From the NCBI RefSeq assembly GCF_036884655.1, contig NC_088357.1:8915001-8979000 (forward strand): a stretch of DNA of 64,000 nucleotides, in the 5' to 3' direction. Made by a program: the position numbers and the translations under genes. The notes under the pieces were generated by a model, which saw nothing but the letters and a program-made list of their open reading frames with translations, was not told the origin of the DNA and searched no databases. Positions 1 to 13,113 of this stretch are shown here, piece by piece. This DNA comes from Musa acuminata AAA Group. Lineage: Eukaryota; Streptophyta; Magnoliopsida; Zingiberales; Musaceae. Numbering within the stretch: the first letter of the stretch is position 1; each line of letters opens with the position of its first letter.

Positions 1-15
1 TATATGCATAACATG

Positions 16-52
<37 letters not shown>

Positions 53-752
53 ATACATCCATTTAAAATAAAAAATAATTAAAACATCGTTGTATAATTA
101 TTTAAAGTGCAAGTAACAATAATCCAGATCTCGAAATGAAACGAAATAATATACATGATACAAATAATCAAATCAATTTTATCATCTCATGTTAGCTATA
201 AGATTTCATAAAAAATAATATAATTATTCAAATTTATATCTATCATCTCTTGAATCAAATAATATAATTCATAAACTCCTTGAAACATCGAAGTGGAAAC
301 AAATATAGAGTGATCCTTTTTGAAAGTATTATGGTGAGAAACAAAGCTCGATACCAAAAAAAAAATCATTTTTTTGTCATAATTTTTTTTTTCAAAAAAT
401 ATTTGCTTAAAAATTAATTAAAGATCACATGAAATGTTAAATTGCGACTTCTCTTAACGGCGGGGAGTAATGCGTAGCTTAAGTCGTGACGTCAGCGGTT
501 GTGGAGGCGCCGTCATGGTCGACGTCTTAAAAGACCGCCGGTCCGTGTCTTGCTGCACGCGACCCGCGCCGACTTCCAACGCAGCCCTCGATCCTTTCTT
601 GGCTATCTGCCCGGCGACGAAATCTCTGTTGGTAGTCAAACCACGGCTTCTCCTCCTTCCCTCTCCACAGCAACCCCCCCTTCTCTACGTCAATCGAGGA
701 GCCCGACTCTTTCCTCTCCACTCGCCGTTCTTCCCCTTGCCCTCATTCCGCA
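1..752. other. 5' flank of the KAKU4-like gene
   Basis: AT-rich DNA with a short (AT)n run near 25-50, turning GC-rich after about 450. The 450-752 part is probably promoter and 5' leader of the gene that starts at 753. I see no convincing TATA box. The open frames here overlap in several phases and look like by-products of GC-rich composition. Confidence 0.5.
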
Positions 753-3148
753 ATGGCCTCTCTCTTTAGAGCTGGTCGCCAGGCGGAGGAGCGGGGGTCT
801 GGCGGGAAGATCCTCCGCGTCCGTCGACGATCACCCCCGCGGTCCGCCCCCTACGCGCGCCCTCCCCCTCCTCCTCCCCCCGCTTCCACGGGCAGCCCGA
901 GGTGGCTCCTCGGCCTCATCTCTGGCGCTGGCAAGTTCATCTCCTCCGTGTTTCGCTCCGATGGCAGCTCACCCTCCTCCTCCTCTTCTTCAGATCACTC
1001 CTCGTACGAAGACTGCAGTCCACGATTCAGTGAGTCGTTTCATTTTCTCTGTTAGGGTTGCATTGTTCTCGATTAGTTGTGGGGTGTTGAACTTCTTGGT
1101 GCTTGCAGTTAGTTTTCTTTTTTGTGTTCTCTTTGTATCGGTGAACTGAATTTTAGGGTTCTTGTATTGGGTTTCTCTTTTTTGACGAATTAAGGTTAAA
1201 TTGTACACTTATTGGAAGTTTGTAGCATGGTATGTGCTGTGGGATATCTATGTGATAGAATATATTAAACCATGTTGTAGTCCTGTTCTAGTGCAACCAT
1301 ACATTTCTATGCAATCATACTTTGCTTAAAAACGACTCCTATTTTCGTTGGCATTGAAATCGGTCTGGGTTTACTGGAACAGTGACAGGAAATTGTCTCA
1401 AGAAGAGAGTTTTTGTTTTAGAATTTGTCATTAATGAATAAGCTGAGATAGTTGTGGTTACATTATGTTCGTTTGGAAACTCTTTGTTTGTGAAGCACAC
1501 TACTTTCTTCTATATTATTCACTTAGAAACTATCTCCTTTAACTATTTCTTTTTCCATGCAGTAGATGTACTACTCACGCTTACATGCCTCCCGTTTTCG
1601 TTTTATGTGAACTTATCTTTCCTTCATTGGTAGTAGATTAAAAGTTATTATGAAGGCCATTGAAACCTTAGCAATAGTGACTAAAATGATGCCTTTTATC
1701 TTTTTGTGGCCACAAACTTTACCAGAAACCGGAAATATGCAACAGAATAGAATAGAATATACTGTAAATTTCCAGAGTGTAACATCTTTTTATAACACAA
1801 TCCTAAGAGGTTTGTTCCAAGAGTTGCATGTAGCACACAGATGTTATATTTTGCATGTTTGTGTTGCATTTCCATTCTTTTAATTGTGCTATCACGGTTT
1901 GGCAGTATATATATAATCCAACAATTAGAAGATGTGCTGTTGTGATCACACTTCCTCATCATTCTAAGAATGGAGCATTGGAGATTTCTGGGGCAATTTA
2001 TGTCGTACATGCTCATAGCTTTCTTGATAAAGAGTAAAAACATCACTGGAGTGATCACAGTGGCCATTCCTCAGGATTTTTTTTCTTTTATTTTTCTTGC
2101 TGGTATCCACCCTTGTCATTATATGCCAAGAGAAACATGGCTGGCATGTTCTCGCTTTGCAGTGAATATTGGATATGTTTGTTTACTTGGTCCAGGATGA
2201 ACTTTTGTTTGTTCTCATAATTTTAATTCTTACATGCAGCTTATCTGATGATTTTTATTAACTTTTTCAGATGAACCGGAGGATATTGATATGCCTAAAG
2301 AACTTCATGGATTGAATCAAGTAATTAGTTGTTATGTTTTTCCTTTTTCTTGGCTATATGTGGCCTTGGTGTATCAGTTTATGTTGGCCATGAGAAGTAA
2401 GCATTTCAGAGCATATGGCCTTGCTTGTTTTGCAAAAACTTGCTTGCTTTTGATGTCAGCTTAACAAAGCCTAGGTTGTGTTTTTTTCCCTTTTCTAAAT
2501 CAGAGTCTAACATTCTTGGAAATGAATGAAGAATATGGGTTTCTATATGATCAGGACCTGAAGAAACCAGAGTTGATTACTGACTACACGGAAGGATCTT
2601 GTGCAGTTGTCGGAACAAGTAAAACCAAACTTGCCATTGAGAAGTTGCTTAGGCAGGAGACTTTCTCGAGGTAGTTAACTTCATTTCTCATTGTCCTCTT
2701 TGTTCTAGGGTTGTCTGTTTTTCTTGGCACCCTCCTTTCTGACAAGAGTTTTGTCTTTTCACTTTTGCATGTGTGCATATATTTCCTCTGTATGCACCAT
2801 ATAGCACTTTCCCTTTGTATATAATACATGGAATGGTTTATAATGTGACAAATGATGAAATGTTATCATTATATTAGTAAATAGGACAGTTTAGTTGCTA
2901 TGTAATTCTGAGTAATTCCTGCACAGTCTGATTGTTCACCTTATTTTTTTCTAATCAGAAATGACTAGAAAAATAATTAGGATCACATCAGTTTGGTTGG
3001 CTTCGACGATGTGGATTTTAGGATACAATTTTGACAAAACAACATGAAGCAATAATATCCCAACTATTTAGAGTCCACTATACAATATGTCACTGCCATT
3101 GAGCTATGTAAAAAACAATATTTGTAGTTAAATTAAGAACATTTAAAT

Positions 3149-3184
<36 letters not shown>

Positions 3185-6100
3185 TAGCAAAATCTTCTTA
3201 GGTCTACTTCTTCCTCTACTCATACTACCAATATTATGTTTTGCATCTCCTAACTACAACATTTATATAGCTCTTGGCACATGTCAAAGATACCATTATA
3301 AATGATTCTTTGTCATTTTATTCTCTATCAAAACTATATTGTTCATAAATGAAAACATTTCCTTTTCTATCTTTCATAGTAGCTACACACATTCATATTA
3401 ATATTCTCATCTTATCGACACACTTTTTGACAAAATATTTCACTTATTATCTTCGAAGTTTTCAAATATTCTTATTTTATAATTGAAAAAATAAAAAAAT
3501 TGATACTGAAACTAATTATTCTAGAACATTTAATTATTATTTTGAAAATTTTGTGTGATTGCTTTGTGAAATAACATAATGTCTTGTATGCTCTATAAAG
3601 TGATATTATTGGATGTTATGGTTTATCTTTGTTATCATCCTGATCATTCACCTTATTTTCTATCTATTCAGAAATAATTACAAGAATAATTACAATAGGA
3701 TCAGGTCTGTTGGATTGGACTATGTGGATTATGGTAGCAGGTTCGGCAAAAAGTTCTAAGTCTGACTTTTCAAATTCTGAACAATCTTATAATTAGAAAA
3801 AATAAAATTTGAGTTTGAAATATTGGTGATGTGATTACTATGTGAAGTTTCAATCACTTGTATGCTCTATCACATGATATTATAGTAGTGAGTATTCTTT
3901 TGTGGTACTACATAGTTTTCTTTTCCAAGAAACATGATGGAAAAGGTTTCTTTTTTAAATTTTTGATGAAAAGCAAACATGAATTGGTGTGGAAAAAGGA
4001 AGATGGTTTCCTTTTCTGTTGTGCTCTAAGTTGCAGGAAATCTTAAATCTTAGTCTTTTTTTAGGAAATTTAACCAAACAAATGGAAAGAAATGAATTAT
4101 TAAAGTTTTTCTTTAGATTTTCAAAGAAAAATGGGAACCAGAAACCAGCATTTTCAAGAAATCTTTTCTACCAAACATGGAAGAAGATTTTTTTCTGGGT
4201 ATAATTTGCCATCAAATTGTCCATGTAACCAAACACATGTGGGTACCCAGGTAAACATTTGAATTTTGGTGCGGGTGATTGGTAAGATTGGTCTGAATTG
4301 TCTAACCTGTTTTGGATGATTTTTACAGAAAGAGCACAGAACAGATACACCAAATACGTTCTCTATTATCTAGAATTTATTGAAGCTATAATGTTTTGAG
4401 TAAAACTTTGCTATTTTGCTTCTAGGTATGAATGCGACAGACTGACAAAGTTGATAAAATCGCAAGTTATCGAATCCCCGTCAGAACTTGTTCAGGAAGG
4501 TGCTGAAAGAGGCAGCAAAGACATGGACTCTTTGGGAGATTGGCGATCTTTGAAGCAGTATATGGAATTACCTGAATCATTTCATTGCTCTCCTGTTCTG
4601 AGTTCTCTTTCCCCTAGGACTCCCGCTTTTAGAAAGTGCACACCTGATATCCACAGTGCAGCAGTTATGGAGGCCAAGAAATGGTTAGATGATAAAAAAC
4701 TGTTACCAAGCACCAAAGTTGATCCTGTGTGTGGACCTTGCACTTCAGACACTGATATGCTTCCTTATGTAAGGACCTACTTTGAACTTTCTTCTCACTT
4801 GATTGTCTTTGTTTGGATATTATTTCAGCTTGTGTCCTCATTCTTTGCTCTAATTATTACCCATTTTATGAAAATATTGTTTCAATTTCATATCATTGCG
4901 CTATCTTAAGCATATGTCATTTGATTAGTTTTCTAAAATACATTCTTTTCTCACACCGATTCTTATATTATTGTCTTGCTGTTAAATATTTATATTTTAG
5001 AAACAGCATCGATAGATTTGACATCTTTTCCTTGTATTCTAGTAACATAAGGATTTATGCATATTCCATACATGTATGCCTTATATCCATTTTGAATATG
5101 CATCCGTTGTATCTTTGATTTGTATGTCTTTTCTGAACAAATATGGTTACATATTTGGTCATGGTTTCCCATTCTTTGGTGTAGCTGACAGTTGCAACTT
5201 TGACAACTGTAAGCAAGCTTGCAATGATATCAATGCATCATTTCCACCATTGAAATAGGATGTTGGATGGCCATTATCTCTGATGGATGAAGGATCCTCT
5301 CTAGTACTCTTTGATGCAGCACAACAATGTGATGTGGTACGAAGGGAAAGAAATTTTCCACATGTGAGCACTTTGAGACAATTCAGATAGAAGAAGTAGC
5401 AGATGTAGGTTTGCAACCTTAAGGAGATAGCATCTTGCTTGCTGTTATGAGAGAGAAAAAGGTACAAAGAAGGGTGATAGAGGATGAAAATGTGGAATTA
5501 CCTCTTCAGAAATTGCAAGAGATACAGTGAAGATAATTTGACTTTTTTTGGTTAGCTATGCATTTTTTAGGTTCATTGTGGGTCATTGATATGAACCTTA
5601 AGCTCTGTACTGTCTGGGTTGGCAACGAGTATGCTGTTAGTTTGCTGGAGATTATTTTAGCAATTATATTTGAACAAGTCATGCAATATATGTTCATTCG
5701 AAGTGTCAGCAGTACCATGGGTCAAACTCTTTTCTAAAGATAATGTGGCAGCACTTTGCCAAGTACATTATTTTCATGTGGCAACAACTATAGATGGTCC
5801 ATGTGGAATTTCCTTTCATAACAGCTAGTCCTGTTACATGAATTTTTTATTTTCTGTTTCTGAAATTTGGTGATCCTACCTTATCATATTGCTGTGTTAG
5901 TGATGGAAGGATTAATTATTTTGGTGAATATGTGCTCAATTCATACATATATGCAAATGCACTTTTTAGTTCTATTATGTGTTGAAATTTGAAATTCCTC
6001 GTTAATGTGACATGGAGTGACTTTTAGCTTTGCCTTGATATTTTTAATGAAAACAAAATGTAAAATTTCTTCTTCAAAGCGTATGTATCTTTTGGCGTGT

Positions 6101-9100
6101 TAGATTATTTTTTGGGCTTATGTTTCACCTCTTTAAGATATTTCCTTTTCCCCCCCCTTTGCCTAGACATTTTCTTACTTTTCATTCGCTTGATGGAACT
6201 TATTTCTGACTTTTCCTGGTTTGACCATTTATAAAGGCTTTGCAGTGATTAAGGTATCTGTGACCACCGGCTATGCCGGAAATAGTTGGCACAGTTTAAT
6301 ATATTGTACTGACCACAGCCTAACATGCTTGATCATGTGGCAAGCATGTCAAGGGCAAATGAATCAGTTTTCTGCCTCCCTGCTTGGCATGAGAACACCA
6401 CTGACAAACATGCACTGACACAGACCTGCATGTAAAGGTATGCACCTACGTGTAATACTCCTGTGTATCATGCAGTGCAGTTAGGGGATCTTTGATGTGG
6501 AATTACAATATGAATAAGGGACATCTGTTTAGGCATGTTTATGACGAAAAAGAAATGCCACCTTTAGAGAAAGTGTTTTGACTAATCTGATTGCATCTGT
6601 CTAAAATAGGTTTTGTAATCCATTCTGAATTGATGTTCTTTAGAAATTTAAAGATTCAGTTTATTGATGCATTCTACAGGATGTCCATGATAAAGTTGTC
6701 TCGCCAGTGGATTTGGCTAAAATGTACATGAGATCCCTTCCTTTTTGGCAATCTCCATGTTCTGTTAGTAGTGGCCTCAAGATGCCAGTTCCTAGCAAGG
6801 TTGATTTTGGCCCGGATGACATCCCCCACACAACAGCCAGCCATTCTTTGCCCCCATTCAAGGTACTTGTTATGGGACAAATAATTATAGAAAAAATGAA
6901 AGTAATGATATGTTGGTGAAAGTTTTTGTTCTGTATATTGCATAAATATTTAGTTTTTTGTTATGCAAACAAGATTAAATTGACTGATTCTGTGAAAAGT
7001 TAGTAAGCTATTTTTTCCTTTATCAAATTAACTTGGTCAGAATTTTGATGTAACCGGTTGGTGTTAGTTCACTATAATTATTCAGTCAAAAATTTAAAAT
7101 TCAAAATGGAACTCATAACATTGGATGCTACGGCTGACATGAGCCGAGTCATTTGTTCATATTTGTTTTAAACTTGCTGGAAATCTACCTAAACTTGCAT
7201 CGAAGAAATCTGTGCTTCTTTTTTCAGCTTCAATTGGAAGCACCTCTTTAAGAATCGTGTTTCCTTTGGGTTTCCATTTGCCAGCTCCTTTAGTCTAACT
7301 TAGTGGGGAGCATAACTGTCATGATTTTGATTTGTGTCATATTAATGCAGATGTATAAACAAGACTTAGAGGATATGATATACTTGCCCTTGACTTTTCT
7401 TTTATATCATGGAATTCTTTAGTCTTGTGATGTCAGTGAACTTATTGACTGAAGGCCAAGCAACAAAATGATTCTCCAAATGATATTGTTTATGCTGCCT
7501 TTTTATTTTTAAAAATTTTCGTAATATGTGGCATCATTTAAATTTTTCTTTGTTTGTTTCAATAATATTGACAATGGTCCAGCTAGTGCTTTATGATTTA
7601 GCATACAAAGGATGACAGACAGTTTTCTTTTGGTCTTTTCCTTGCTTTTGAAGAGAACATATGAAACAGAAGATTTTAAAAAATTGATCACTTTTAAGTT
7701 TTAACGTTACCAACTCATTTATTAGTCAGAATGTGCACACGATTTATAGAGCACAACTGGTTGATTCACTTGACTTTTATTTTAAAATTCTGTTAATGAT
7801 GTGCTGCTCTTTTCTCCTAGTATACATGTTAAAATGTACTTCTGTGTTCCTTTCTGATGCTTATTTTTTTCTTTTTCTACAATCTAATGATGCCTATGTG
7901 AAGGATTTTAAGAGGAAGTATTGCTCTACCAGATTGTGGGGAAGTCCGAATGACAACCGTAGAGTCCGTCTGAAACTGACAGAAAAGATGCTGGAGAGTC
8001 AAGGGCCCAGACATATTGATTTGCTGAAAAATATATATCAAAATGAAACTTCAAAGTTCACATCAGCAGTAGATGCGGGAAGTCGAGATGTTTTAGGAGC
8101 GAAAAATTTTTCGTGTACGTTTCAAGCTGCGGAAATTTCCAGTGCTCCTGCTAAGTCATCTGTGGATTTGCTTGTTGAATATCAATGTTCAGAGGATGCT
8201 CCCCAATTACCCGATGGAAAAACTGTCAAATCAAGCCATCAAACATCAACAGACAATTCCCCTTCCGTGATCATAGCTTCAGAGCCTGAAGAGGCAGTTG
8301 AAGCTGTAGAATCAACCAAGGAAACTGCATGTCCAACTATCAGTCCTTCAGATCGCAGTGAAACCAAGATAGAGGGTGAACCAAGTTTACCTTTTGCTTT
8401 CAATGAAGATAAGGTAATCAGCGTTTGCATTGCTTATTCTACTAAGGTGATTGTGCTTTTCTCTAAACTCTGGATTTTTCTGTTTCTTATTCCATTGTTA
8501 GTATTGAGTCACTTCTCTCATATATTAATAGAATACTTGTGATCATCTGTTTGAAAAACCTTGTCTCATCAGGATGTCATAGAGGCTTCGCAGACCAAAG
8601 AGCTAGAAGACATTGTTGACAGTGACGTTGCTCGTGAATCTCTTATTTCAGCTTCCACACCAATGGAGTATGGTGGTAAGTTCTCATTGGAAGTTGAGAT
8701 TGAATTTCCATTGCTACCATGAGTTAAAAAATGATTTGTTGACCTAGAATTTTGTATAATTCAGGAGCCCTGATGCCTGAAAAAGTAGAGGTACAAGAGG
8801 GCATCAATTCCACAACATTGGGGTTAGTCATTTCATGCATGGATGTTTCTAGTCTATGCCTTTAGTATTATTTTCCTTTGTTATCAAAATAGTAGGTGCC
8901 TATCGTAGGGCATGCTTAATTTGTTTGATTTATTGTCCTTTTACTATATTGTAGAGTAGCAGAAACATAGAGAAGAAAGGGAAATAAGAGAAAGGGAAAA
9001 AAAAGAAATTGAGTGAAAGCAGGGAAGAGGAGAGAGAGAGAGAGAGAGAGACATGAAGAGGTATGGTTCGCAGCCATAGAAAAGGCAGCCCGATGTGCAA

Positions 9101-12100
9101 GCCTCTTGCCATTGTGGGGTTGCCTACTACCATAACTTTTATTAAATACAGAAAAGGAAAGATATAACCAATCAATACCCTGCCATATTAACCAGTTCAA
9201 ACTGCTTGTCCAGAGGAGTCCGAGTGCGATTCAAAACTTTAATGAAAACTGATAGATAAACAAGGCCTTAAACTGACTCTAATGTAACTCATATTAAACT
9301 CAACAGATGGACTGAAATCACTTAATAAACCTATTAATTTAAATCTGAATAAGAATACAACTATGACTCTGTTTGGCAACTAATTAAGACAGATATATCA
9401 TCATGGATGATGAGAGAATTTTGCATCAACAGCTTATCATCTTTGAGGTTAGTAGATTCCATATGTGAGAATGAGGTTCTTTTGCACATCATTTGGATAC
9501 TTTACACTACATTTTTAAATTCAAAATTTCTATTGTTATATAAGTCTTTAACATATTCTGACTTTATGTCTATTGATCCATAATTTATAGCTTTTTCTAA
9601 CCTTTGTTGTGGGTCTTAGTTTTCTGAATGTCGCAGATTTTAATTAGTTGGTGCCTTGTGGTTATTGAGTTCATTTTTTTCCCTTCATTGGTTGTGACCC
9701 CCCCTCTGTCAAGATATGGTCAGAAGACTCAGACCTATGATAACTGTAGAATTAGCTTCATTTTGATTGAGTTTAGACCTGAAATAATTAATTCTTTCTG
9801 GCAAATTGATGTCAATGATGATGCAATTTAAGGCAATACGTTGGTCCTCACTAATAGCTCTAAGATTACTAATAGACTGCCATGTTATGAGTGCAGAGCA
9901 ATGGTGTCAATAGATGGATTGTTGTGCTCTTACAATTATTTGACTGCAAACTTGAATTCTCAGCTTATTTACATTATTCAGTGAATTCTTCGGATCACCT
10001 TTTGGAAGATGTGTTCAATTCTTGCAGATGTAGTGGGAGTATCATAAACTCAATATGATGATTGTAAATTCTGGTCTTCTATGCAAAAGCATTCACATTA
10101 TGATTCATACCTCTACGTCTAATTGATCTTCTGTCCAAGGATTTAAATATCACCCTATCATACAGAAATGACAAAAACAATAACAAGCCATAATGTCCTG
10201 ACTATTTGGTTATATGGATTTTTACAAGTGATTCAGCTCTGTACAAGGCAATATCTTTAGTTACTTAGGAAGCATTTAAATCTCTTTTCATAGTTTCTAA
10301 TGAAGTCTTCTTATGTCTCCTCTATCTCTCCTCGCATTACCAATGCTAATTGTCTCTCTTGGGAGATACTATACTTGCTTTTGTCAATGAAATTAGTACT
10401 TGGAGGATCTAGGTGCATAAGACATTGATGGATCCTAAAGCTTTATAGGTGAAGTACATTAATGTAGACCTGTAATTTTAGGATGTGCAAGCCTCTGTTT
10501 TTCCTCTCTCCTTGAAAGTTTGTGCTTCATTCATTCAGAAAATCATCTTTAAAGGACATGACGAAAAGCATGACTGGGGTTAATAATGTTAAAATAAATT
10601 CAATTTCTGAACACGGAACTTATTTTGAGGCTTCTTTTATTTGTTGTCTTGCCTTTTGACTCTTGGAGAATTTTTGTACCTGTATGATTTTTTGTGAAAT
10701 CTGAAGGGTTTTCTTCGTGATATGACCTTTTACTTAATGTAATTTTTAACAAGCACTAACTAATATTAGTTTCTCTACTCTTGAACCCAGTTATGCTGAT
10801 GATATCGCCAATCTTGACAATAATGTTCAAACTTGCATCACAAACACAATTCCTACAGTTTCTGGCATTCTGGAGGCCAACAACACTGAAGAATTGAATC
10901 TAGATTCAGGTTTCACATTCTCAACTCTTTTGTTGTTAGTTTCAGGCTCTTAATTATTTTGTTGCTCAGTAGAACATAATGCTTTGCTTATTTATCTGCC
11001 AGGTTTAGCTGTATTGCTCATTATTTCTATCTGATACGGTTTGTCTTGCTGAGCTCATGTTAATTCATTAGATAATAGTTGGTTTTTGGGTTGGATGAAC
11101 TCCAGAATAATGTCTGAAACATAGGGGTTCAAAGTACCTAAAATGGAACTCGACGCCAATTTTGATAACTGGGTGCATCCATTATCTATCTAGATATTAT
11201 CTTGGATATTGGGTTCTAAAGTTAATATTTGGCCTTTTCTAACTTGTACGTGTTGGGAGACTTACTTGATATATTAGACTTGAAATACCATCTAAATTGT
11301 GAATGACTCTTCTTTAGCTTATATTGCACCATTTGCCACTAAATTATCATAAAACAAACATAATATTAATATATTCTTGCACATAAATATTTCTGTTGAT
11401 GTATTCTATTGTTAGGCCTCACATGTGGCTCGATCTAGATTTAAATCTTAATCTGACTAGCTATTAGATATATTATTAGGGGTCCATATACCAGATATGT
11501 TAACTTATTCTAAGGCTCCATCCTTTAAAAAATTGGAAGGCAATTTAATTGGGTAATGGGCTGATTGGGATTCATTGAAACCTTTAGTTGATGGTGTTTA
11601 CACCAGACTAATTGTGGCAATCTGGTAGATTGAATCAGGTTCAAGTTGGGTTTATGTGTAGTTGACCAAAGTATCCTCCCAGAACTGATCCATCCATAAT
11701 TGGGTTAAGATATCTCAATCCATGCCCAGCTTTTTATTTCAGTTTTGGTTTTGGGTTTGGGTTCAAAACAATAAAAAAAACTAAAGAATTAGAATATTAT
11801 GAAAAAGAATCAACCAAATGTTTCTAATACCTATTTTCCAAGTCAGGAAACATCAGATAACTTTCAAGGTTTGATGATGACATAATTGAAGTACCAATTC
11901 ACCGCAGGGACATCAGTGTTTCAGTGGTTGACGTGTGGGACCACTGGAAAGTGCAGAGAGAAGTAAACTAAGTCATACTACTTTTTGATGATATTTTTGG
12001 ATTAATTTAATAAATTATGACTGACTTAACTGTAGCTACATTAAAGTGTCTGAAGGAGATTGTGTCGTATCTTTTTAATCTTACTGACCCACTGATTCAG

Positions 12101-13050
12101 GAGACAACCCTGAACTCATCCAAGATAGTTTTGCATTGACATCAGGTAATTCTAACATGATCAAATGACAGATGATCTCACCTAGACCCAGTTTATGATA
12201 TTTTGTGGGCTGTCCGGTTCATGTGAGGAATTGTCACCCATACATTAGACTTGAAAGTCTATGATCCAAGGTGTGGGAAACAAACACTTTGTAAAGAATC
12301 AGTTCACGATAGCAAATTCTTTGGAACAATACGGTTTTGACTATCAGTGTTGTTAGTGCTTTAGTGATTTGTGCGTTTATAACTAGTGCTTGGCAGGGGA
12401 ATCTGCTGAACTAAATTGTGTTAAAGATGCTTGCTTCTTGTTATTTTGATGTGCCTATTTTTGTGGGTTTATGTATGAATTTTTTGAGCATAACATGTGA
12501 TTGTGGTTTAGCATTTGTATCAATAGGAATATATGTTTACATGCATTGAATATCTTATACTTTGCAGTTACAAAGCCGCAGGATGGAGATATTTATTCAG
12601 AACATGAGGCAAAAGGATTGACGAATGAATTCTCAACCAATGGGTAACTGCAGATGAAAATATCTTATTTTCATGGTGATCCTGCTGTTTTACTCGATTC
12701 ACATCAGTATAACAGCTTTTTTTTTATTCAGCGGATCTGCCGAGTTAAATCCCGCCTCACAGTCCTTTTGTGAGGAAGTTCAAAGTTGTATCCACCTTAG
12801 CAATGGGGAGGAGACAACAGGCAATTCTGAAGAAACCTGTGAGCTTCCAAGTGAAGCTGCTATCAACAAGGAGGCTGCTCATGATATGGACAGTATCATA
12901 GGCAAATCTGAAAACGGTACGAGGATGAGATCAGTCGAGAGAGTCCTAATTGAACGTGAGCCTGAACCTAGCAGCCATACAACAGTAAAGGGAGGAAGAG
13001 GAAGAGGGCGAGGGCGAGGGCGAGGGCGAGGGCGAGGGTGGGGGCGGAGG

Positions 13051-13082
<32 letters not shown>

Positions 13083-13113
13083 TGGACATGGTTCAAGTGA
13101 CAACCCGCAATAG
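753..13113 (+). CDS. KAKU4: KAKU4-like nuclear envelope/lamina-associated protein
   Basis: Twelve exons join in frame to about 753 residues: 753-1029, 2271-2320, 2555-2670, 4426-4768, 6680-6862, 7904-8413, 8573-8675, 8765-8822, 10791-10909, 12101-12145, 12568-12643, 12732-13113. The N-terminus has GGKILRVRRR, then SPRWLLGLISGAGKFISSVF, then a serine run. Further on come QETFSRYECDRLTKLIKS (across the exon 3/4 border) and MEAKKWLDDKK (about 229-239). This order matches plant KAKU4, which in Arabidopsis lies at the inner nuclear membrane, binds CRWN1/CRWN4 and shapes the nucleus. Residues 714-753 are an Arg-Gly tail. The protein is longer than Arabidopsis KAKU4, as I recall it, because exons 6-12 encode a low-complexity acidic/Ser-rich region. 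Exon 3 has an alternative in-frame acceptor at 2504, and the exon 6 acceptor is the least certain. Family call is firm; exact borders are inferred. Confidence 0.85.
2936..3900. repeat. Diverged duplicated segment in KAKU4 intron 3
   Basis: Two similar blocks lie in the same orientation. One starts near 2936 (TTCACCTTATTTT, then AGAAATGA, then GATGTGGATTTTAGG) and resumes at about 3436-3620 after an insertion. The other runs uninterrupted from about 3636 to 3900 (TTCACCTTATTTT, AGAAATAA, CTATGTGGATTATGG, CTTGTATGCTCTAT). The shared downstream parts include the CTTGTATGCTCTAT string in both. This is an old local duplication, or two copies of one unidentified element. Confidence 0.5.
3040..3424 (-). 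mobile_element. 5'-truncated RTE-like LINE 3' end with 11-bp target duplication
   Basis: The segment is flanked by the perfect direct repeat TTTTGACAAAA at 3029-3039 and 3425-3435. Read on the minus strand it ends in a GTTG-type tail. Its body is related to the 32.93-33.27 kb copy, whose minus frame encodes a worn LINE polyprotein C-terminus. An (AT)n run at about 3154-3182 lies inside it. Long target duplications and 5' truncation are typical of LINE retrotransposition. The family name is inferred from the tail and the related copy. Confidence 0.6.
10150..10375 (-). mobile_element. LINE 3'-end fragment in KAKU4 intron 8
   Basis: This stretch matches the 3.04-3.42 kb and 32.93-33.27 kb copies: AACAATAACAAGCCATAATG, then CTGACTATTTGGTTATATGG, then GAGCTCTG-like text, CATTTAAATCTC and TCTTCTTATGTCTCCTC. 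It lies in the same orientation as the other two. I could not find a target duplication, so the ends are approximate. Confidence 0.5.
12993..13085 (+). repeat. GGGCGA / GGGGTC hexamer array coding for the KAKU4 Arg-Gly tail
   Basis: About ten tandem six-base units (GGGCGA changing to GGGGTC) within the last exon encode alternating Arg-Gly. The hexamer keeps the frame, so changes in copy number lengthen or shorten the tail without a frameshift. Confidence 0.85.

Noticed and set aside
499..1149. Long plus-strand frame of 216 codons over the KAKU4 first exon
   Set aside because: It is out of phase with the frame that carries the KAKU4 N-terminal motifs and splices correctly; it arises from GC-rich composition.
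5159..5520. Exon-like stretch in KAKU4 intron 4 (DVGWPLSLMDEGSS...)
   Set aside because: Several stops and no matching splice borders; exons 4 and 5 already join in frame without it. Could be a gene or transposon fragment.
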